A stretch of DNA of 64,000 nt from Mesorhabditis belari. Its lineage: Eukaryota > Nematoda > Chromadorea > Rhabditida > Rhabditidae. Position numbers and translations under genes: made by a program. The notes beneath the pieces were generated by a model. The model was not told the DNA's origin, did not search any database, and was given only the letters and a program-made list of their open reading frames with translations. This document shows, in pieces, positions 57,482 to 64,000 of this stretch; positions within the stretch are counted from its first letter, which is position 1, and the number at the start of each line of letters is the position of its first letter. Location: contig CAUEEP010000886.1 in the NCBI GenBank assembly GCA_958450365.1, forward strand, positions 579,501 through 643,500, read 5' to 3'.

Positions 57482-59676
57482 CTAATGCTTCCCCTTCTTT
57501 TGCTTCGACATCTTCAAAGGATGCTTTTTCAATGCAGGCGTCTAAATAAAGTGTTCAAACATAACCGGAATAATCTGGCCAAAATTTTCTGAAATTGTAA
57601 AAAGAGAAAAACCTTTTTGACTTTCTTGACTGGCGGGGCCTCATCAGCATCACTTTCATTGTCATGGTCTTCTTCTTTAATGTCTTCCTTGACATCCTCG
57701 CCTTCTTCCTAAAACAATCATATTAAAGAAAAGAAACTTGATTTACTTTAATTTCTTGATTCTCTTCTTTCAAGTCTCCTGGCGAACAGAGAAGTCCAGC
57801 AATATTCTTTAGAGAGGCGCCTTTAGCCTTGTTCTAAATGACAAGCATGGTGAGCTGTTTTTGTACATAAACACACCTTCTTTGCTTCAGCTTTTTCTTT
57901 CAAAGCTTTTCTTTTCAGCTTCTTCTTGTTAATTTTGTCTGGGTTTAGCACCGGCCTCATGTCATCATTTTCTTCCCATTCATCATTAACTAAAATAGCT
58001 CGATAAAGCTGCACCTTTTTTTAAAAACCACCTGTTGGATAATACACGGCAAGTGAATCATCTTCTCGAAGAACTCGTGCTTGACCTGTTGGCAGAACGG
58101 CCACCTAAAGTAAAAGTTATTAAACGAGTTTTTTAAAAATGAAACCTTCAGTCCATCTGGCAAAGTGGATAGTTCTCCTTCAATTTCGTGTTTACGGCGC
58201 TTGAACTTCTCTGGAGCCGTCAAAGCCACATCATTAGCAGAGCCTAGACACCATTTTACGTTTGGCAACAAGTTTGCAATAAAAACCGTTATCCATGTGT
58301 AGACACAATGAAGGAACTCCACTTGGCAATTGAAGATAGAGTGATCGAACGTTATTGAAACCTCCAGGGCAATGTTGAGCAACAGAATCGATGACCTATC
58401 ATAAAAATTAAAATATATCTTCTCGACCATTAACCTCATCAACGTTCAAAGCCAGATCAGAAATTGGTTGACCCAAGTGACCACAACGAACGGCAACCTA
58501 AATTTATCGTATAAAATTTTCAAACGTGAATCATTTCATACTCTAGGCATCCTAGCTCTAGTCGAAAAGATTGTGGTTCGAAGTGTCTTTTCAATGCTCG
58601 AAGCGAGAGGCTTATCATATTTGAACTCAAGAGGGACCCTGAAAAGACAAAAGTTGCAATTTACAAGAATACTAGCTACTTGTGGGCTCTTGCAAACTCC
58701 TTTCCAACAAAATTGCGCACAGATTTTGACACGCGGGCATCCACCTAGAAATTCGTTTTTAGATCTAGAAACCTTTACCAACCATAAAGAGATCATAAGC
58801 TGAGGCTAGATCGCGTCGTTGTTTAAATGATCCATACTCACGTTCAAGTTGCCGCTTATTGATAATCTGAATAGAAAAAATAGCTATTTGAAAAATTTCA
58901 CACTAGTAGACCTTCGACACATGTTCTCCAATTGTAATACCATGTTCCTCTTCAATCATCGCCGCCCATTCACGCGATTGCTTACTCACATCGGCATCCG
59001 TCTAAAAAGGTTTCTTTTTGACTTCAAAAAATCAACTAACACGTGCTGAAGCTGATTGATCCAAATCGGGCATGATCAAACAAATTGTCGTATTCTTTAT
59101 CGAGCGATCAGAGTGTGGAAGTACACTAAAAGGAAACAGAAACTGTGATTACAACACGCATTTAATAAAACTTACATTCGTCTTTTCATTCCATTGTTGA
59201 CCAATGCAGGTTTCTTGTAACATACAAGCAATTGAACGGACTACATACATTAAAGTCAAGCGGTTAAAAATATTGTTTACTTGATCAATCTCCGGAAACA
59301 GCGATTTTGAGCTGGTCTTTGCGGCATGAGTCTTTAATGCTTTCAGAGCCTTGCGCACCTAAATTTTGTTGAAGGTGTTTAACGCGAATAAAGAAGGACG
59401 AATGTTTAACGCAAATACCTGTTCTTTCGCTACAGTAATTTCTTTTGCTGAATCAACACTAGACGCAACTATTTCCTAAATTATCTATTTAGAACACTTT
59501 TCTCAAAATCACTAACCGCTTTTTCATCTTTCTTCTCGTCTGTTGTCTCGTCAACCAGAGATTTTGACGACTAAAAACATCACATTAACCACAATCAAAA
59601 GATGGAGAAAAGACTAAAACTCAATATTGTAAAAGCTTACCTTCATACTGGCACCCTGTTTCGTCTTCGCAGTCAT
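57482..59676 (-). CDS. RSL1D1-like nucleolar protein (ribosomal L1 domain)
   Basis: Start MTAKTKQGASMK at 59,676; stop at 57,482. An acidic N-terminal linker (VDETTDEKKDEKA) leads to VRKALKALKTHAAKTSSKSL and then an L1-fold domain. Characteristic segments are VLPHSDRSIKNTTICLIM, DLASAYDLFMVDARVSKS, VRNFVGKEFARAHK, VAVRCGHLGQPISDLALNVD and FNNVRSLYLQLPSG. The L1 pattern (LPH, YD-F-D-R, GK-F, V--G------ ------I, NV-S-YL) is clear. The C-terminal third is charged and disordered (KKLKRKALKEKAEAKK; EEDHDNESDADEAPP; SKQKKGKH). Members act in the nucleolus in large-subunit ribosome biogenesis (yeast Cic1/Utp30, human RSL1D1). It is the second gene of a probable operon, 154 bp after the SDE2 stop. 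Confidence 0.88.
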
Positions 59677-59683
59677 CTGTAAA
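59677..59683 (-). promoter_or_regulatory. Probable trans-splice acceptor, RSL1D1-like gene
   Basis: The minus strand reads TTTACAG directly before the ATG. The SDE2 AATAAA is at 59,780-59,785, about 100 bp upstream, with T-rich sequence between. This matches a nematode operon intercistronic region. Confidence 0.65.
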
Positions 59684-59830
59684 ATATATATTCAGAAAAG
59701 AAAAGGACCTCCACTAAAATTCAAAAGTAAAAAACAATCCGTAATGTTTTCAATGAATTATGCACTTTTAAAACAATCGTTTATTGGATAAAGAATTGAT
59801 TGTGATAAAAACACTGTATAGGTAGTTACA

Positions 59831-61315
59831 TCACTTTTTGGTTTTCTTTTGCTGAGTTGCGATGATCGTCTTAGGATATTGTTCAGGCTTGAGTCCTTTA
59901 ATAGAGAAAAGACGAGTTGCTCTTTCGTGAAGATTTCCGCCACATTTCAGACCTCGAGCTAAAATTTGAACATGGGTAATAGTGATGAATGAAAAAAATC
60001 TAGAAAACACAAGCCAAGCAAAACTTACTTTCCAAAGCGTGTTTCAAATGATTTAATCCCAAATCCTCGAGCAGCTGAGCATTTTCATAGTTTTTCAAAT
60101 CAACGGCTGGAAACTCTTTTGGTGTTTCTTCCACAGCTGGCTTGGGCTTGGCTTTATCTTTGGGAGATTTTACAGGTTGCTCTTTCCTTGTTTCTTCTTG
60201 CTTGATAACGGGAATCGTTGGTTTATCATCAGTTTTAACATCTACTTTCTCGGGTGCCGACTTTTCCTAAAACAATATAGATTTTGAAAAAAGAAATAAT
60301 TCATTACCTTTGGTGCTAAATCTTCCAAATTTCCATTGTCTTTTACGTTTTCTTCTTGATGACTACAAAAAGAATTAAATCTATGGCAATCCAAAGACTT
60401 ACGATTCAATAAGCTTTTCTTTCTTTTCCGGAACTCCGTTCTGATGTTTCCCATTCAACGTTTGTTTTCGCTTGCTTCCGAGTTTGTGGAAGTTAAAGCT
60501 AAATAGTGGTTTAAATTGGCTGAATATTAGGAAATTGATGTTAAACTGTCAAAAAGTGTAAGGTAAGTAGGCAAGCTAACCCGCTTGTTCCAGGAAGATC
60601 GGGATCAGATTCAGAATCACTTGAAGATTCTTCGAGTTGAGTCGTAGGCTTCTTTTCTTTAGCTTGTAGGAATTGTTTAAATCCTAAGAAAAATAATTTT
60701 AAAAAAATAAAAATTAGCTTACCATCTTCAAAAGCAACCTCCGTTTTCTCCTCAAGCTCTTTTCTTTGTTCTTCAAACTTTTCTGAATCCTCAAAGTTGT
60801 GCGTAGGCTTTGATTTGAGCTTTTGCAGACGATTCTTCCTAAAAATCAATAAATACGAAAACTCAAGTACCACAAACTCTTTTTCCTTTGTGATTTTCTC
60901 TCGTTCTTGTTGTTTCTCAAGCCACTTTCGAATCTTCTTTTCTTTCTCAACTGCTCCCAATCTTCGTCCATCCAAATTTCTAAATACAAGTATAAATAAA
61001 TTTCTTCCCCAAAAAGTACCTCATCATATCCTTATTTGTCGATTTATTGACACGAAACGAGCGAAGCAATGAACCAAAACCGCCTTTTCCACCAAAAAGT
61101 CGAAAATGTACTTCAAAAACATCATCACGATCCAGTTGATATAATTCTTCAAAGGTGATTGTTCTAAAAAAAGCTCACAATAAAATAATTTTGACTTCAA
61201 GAGCTTACTTTCCATGTCTTGTTAGGTAAAAATCGTCATTCTCGAGGGCCTTCAACGTTTCGAGAATGCGAGTCTCTCCACAGCAAAACGATGTTCGTTG
61301 ATTAAAAATATCCAT
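59831..61315 (-). CDS. SDE2 homolog (splicing and replication-stress factor)
   Basis: Start MDIFNQRTSFCCGETRIL at 61,315; stop at 59,831. A short ubiquitin-like N-terminus ends at the processing site LFGG|KGGFGSLLRSFRV near residue 60. In fission yeast and human SDE2 the fold is cleaved after this GG to release an active protein starting KGG. The SDE2 core follows: DGRRLGAVEKEKKIRKWLEK, QQEREKITKEKEF, RKNRLQKLKSKPTHNFED. Then come acidic, low-complexity linkers (EESSSDSESDPDLPGTSG) and a C-terminal SAP-like domain (LLEDLGLNHLKHALE joined to ARGLKCGGNLHERATRLFSI, KGLKPEQYP). Members promote splicing of particular introns and regulate PCNA-linked replication stress. It is probably first in an operon with the RSL1D1-like gene. 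Confidence 0.92.
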
Positions 61316-61316
61316 T

Positions 61317-61323
61317 CTGTAAA
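61317..61323 (-). promoter_or_regulatory. Probable trans-splice acceptor, SDE2 gene
   Basis: The minus strand reads TTTACAG one base before the ATG, preceded by a T-rich tract. This is the expected place for spliced-leader addition to the first gene of the operon. Confidence 0.55.
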
Positions 61324-61678
61324 TTTAAAAAAAATTAATTTACAAAAAAATAGCTGAGGAAAACATAGGTATAAAGATCAACGGGAACAAATTAGTAAAA
61401 AAAACCGTTCGAAATGGAAAACAAAATGGTTCGCTGAAATAATAAGATGCTCAAATCTCCTCCACAGATTAGAGACTACGGTAGTTGGTACGCGTTTTGA
61501 GAGATCGTTTTTTTTTTAGTTTTCCGTTTCTTTCTTTTGGCTTTTCAACATGCATTTCCTTCACTCAATAGGTAATTAAAAAAGAGAAACCATGAAACGC
61601 AAATTTGAACCGTACTTGTTAAGTAAAACAGATTTATTTTCAATTTTTAAAAACCTAACTACAATATTTGTAAGCCTA

Positions 61679-61945
61679 TCATAAAAGAGGTTTAGGAGCG
61701 GAATCTAAAATCTTATTTTTGTACAAATCTAGCATAGCTTCTCCATGTTGATCGGTTAATTTCAGAAAGTGGTCGTTGTTCAGGATTCGTTTGGTTAAAG
61801 CTTTTAATGAAGGTCATTCCGCGGAAAAGGGAAGAGGACAGTGACAATCATTGTAATCAGCGGGATTATACTGAATTTTTTTCCGAACCAGATACTTCGA
61901 TTCGAATTCGAAGTCACATTCTGCTATGCGGCCATTCACTTTAAG
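61679..61945 (-). pseudogene. Protein-like frame with an in-frame TGA, upstream of SDE2
   Basis: The minus strand reads LKVNGRIAECDFEFESKYLV, KKIQYNPADYNDCHCPLPFS and AE before TGA (61,814-61,816). It then continues in the same frame for 44 codons with KALTKRILNNDHFLKLTD and KNKILDSAPKPLL before TGA at 61,679. It could be the last exon of an unseen gene, a pseudogene, or a broken fragment. I see no matching upstream exon. The family is not recognised. Confidence 0.35.
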
Positions 61946-61999
61946 TTATTCAATCAAAAATTGAAAATCTTACTGTAAGGTGACATTGGTCGCCATTTT

Positions 62000-62175
62000 G
62001 TGCCAAATTTTTTGCGCAATTCGCCATAACTTTTTTTCTAAGTCGGTCAATCTTTATGATTTTGGTTTCATTTTGTAGATATCAACAAGTGCAACAAAAT
62101 GACACTAAAATCATAAAGATTGGCCCACTTAGAAGAAGGTTATGGCGAGTTGGGCAATGATCCAGTTGCACAAAG
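62000..62175. mobile_element. Partial copy of the 15,351-type foldback
   Basis: Inverted arms with gcgcaattcgccataactt and tcaatctttatgattttggt, matching 15,351-15,587 and 34,186-34,326. The outer ends are degraded. Confidence 0.7.
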
Positions 62176-62497
62176 TAACCATCCCTTAATTTTCATACTT
62201 TTTTCTAGCCTTTCCAACCAATCATTCTAATGGACTCTTTGGATGACTACAATCCCCATTTCTTTATCATTTCGCCTGTTGATCCTAACCTATATTTACG
62301 TCCCCAGGAAATTTAGATTTACATTGTTCTTATTGCCTCGAGAATTGCAACAATTACACTTTGTAGTTCTAGCAACAAATTCAGTTTCATTCAATTTGAT
62401 TTGTTCTCCTCTTTCCATTTCTGTTCGTTATACGACCCTTTTTAATTTTTGAAATTTCCAGGTATTGTTGTGATCTCCCTCCATATAACCGGTCGTA

Positions 62498-63673
<1,176 letters not shown>

Positions 63674-63773
63674 GTGCCGTTTATTGCTTATAGTTAGAAT
63701 AAAATCTAATGGTTTAATACCGGATGATAAGTATTAACCGTAGAGACTAGTGCTTTACTTATTCAGGCTTATA

Positions 63774-64000
63774 TTAGGTTGATGCATAAGTCTTTTCGTT
63801 CCTTTTCGTCTGCCGTTTCAAGCCAACAAATGCACCAATTAAACTACGGTTGATTTCATTAGAAAAACCAATTATTTTTCTGCAAAATAACATTAAAACG
63901 GGTTTAAAAATATTTTATGCCTGGATTTTCTTGAGAGTATGAAGTCGGGTAGTCAAAAAGGGCTAACTCGATGATGCGGTTTAGACACCTTAGCTAAAGA
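63774..64000. mobile_element. Mariner element, left end, truncated by window
   Basis: Starts after TA with TTAGGTTGATGCATAAGTCT, matching the ends of the 520-bp MITE at 19,788. The interior (ttatttttctgcaaaat, then aaacgggtttaaaaatattt) also matches. It lies in the last calmodulin intron. The right end is outside the window. Confidence 0.85.

Noticed and set aside
61679..61945. Selenoprotein with TGA read as selenocysteine
   Set aside because: No known selenoprotein motif, and nematodes are known to keep essentially one selenoprotein; a pseudogene or chance extension is simpler.

Overview
This window looks like nematode nuclear DNA. It is AT-rich, its genes are cut into many short exons (most introns 40-60 bp) with TTTCAG/TTTTAG acceptors, AG acceptors often sit immediately before start codons as expected for spliced-leader trans-splicing, and three genes on the minus strand are spaced like a nematode operon. 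Protein matches agree: a Kunitz/EGF protein of MEC-9 type, a gustatory-receptor-like protein, a TIL-domain secreted protein and calmodulin. I cannot name the species.

Layout. 1-14,086 holds no host gene that I can support: it is minisatellites, two decayed Tc1/mariner-type transposases, hairpin MITEs and tRNA-like pseudogenes. 14,087-20,794 (+) is a 14-exon, about 489-residue multi-pass membrane protein resembling the nematode gustatory receptor family. 20,795-24,058 is repeat-packed. 24,059-39,878 (-) is one large gene with about 2 kb of coding sequence in nearly 16 kb, encoding five Kunitz and about seven EGF modules (mec-9-like); one intron carries an apparently intact DD37D (maT) transposon. 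40,463-44,193 (-) has a complete but unrecognised lysine-rich protein and a weaker downstream exon set. 46,439-56,845 (+) has three genes: a TIL-domain secreted protein with a possible frameshift, and two unrecognised proteins. 56,955-61,315 (-) is a probable operon SDE2 - RSL1D1-like - 64-residue membrane protein. 62,498 to the end (+) is calmodulin, with its last exon beyond the window.

Working relations. SDE2 (splicing/replication stress) and RSL1D1 (nucleolar ribosome biogenesis) are housekeeping proteins, as is usual for nematode operons. The mec-9-like and receptor-like genes suggest sensory neuron roles.

The main novelty is in the mobile DNA. There is a perfect-ended maT element, a palindromic family with 9-bp target duplications, a TA-inserting family of hairpins with CCGTA ends, nested pogo-, mariner- and piggyBac-type MITEs, and a DNA element carrying a tRNA-like segment. 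Exon coordinates were worked out by eye from splice signals and reading-frame phase; no searches were run.
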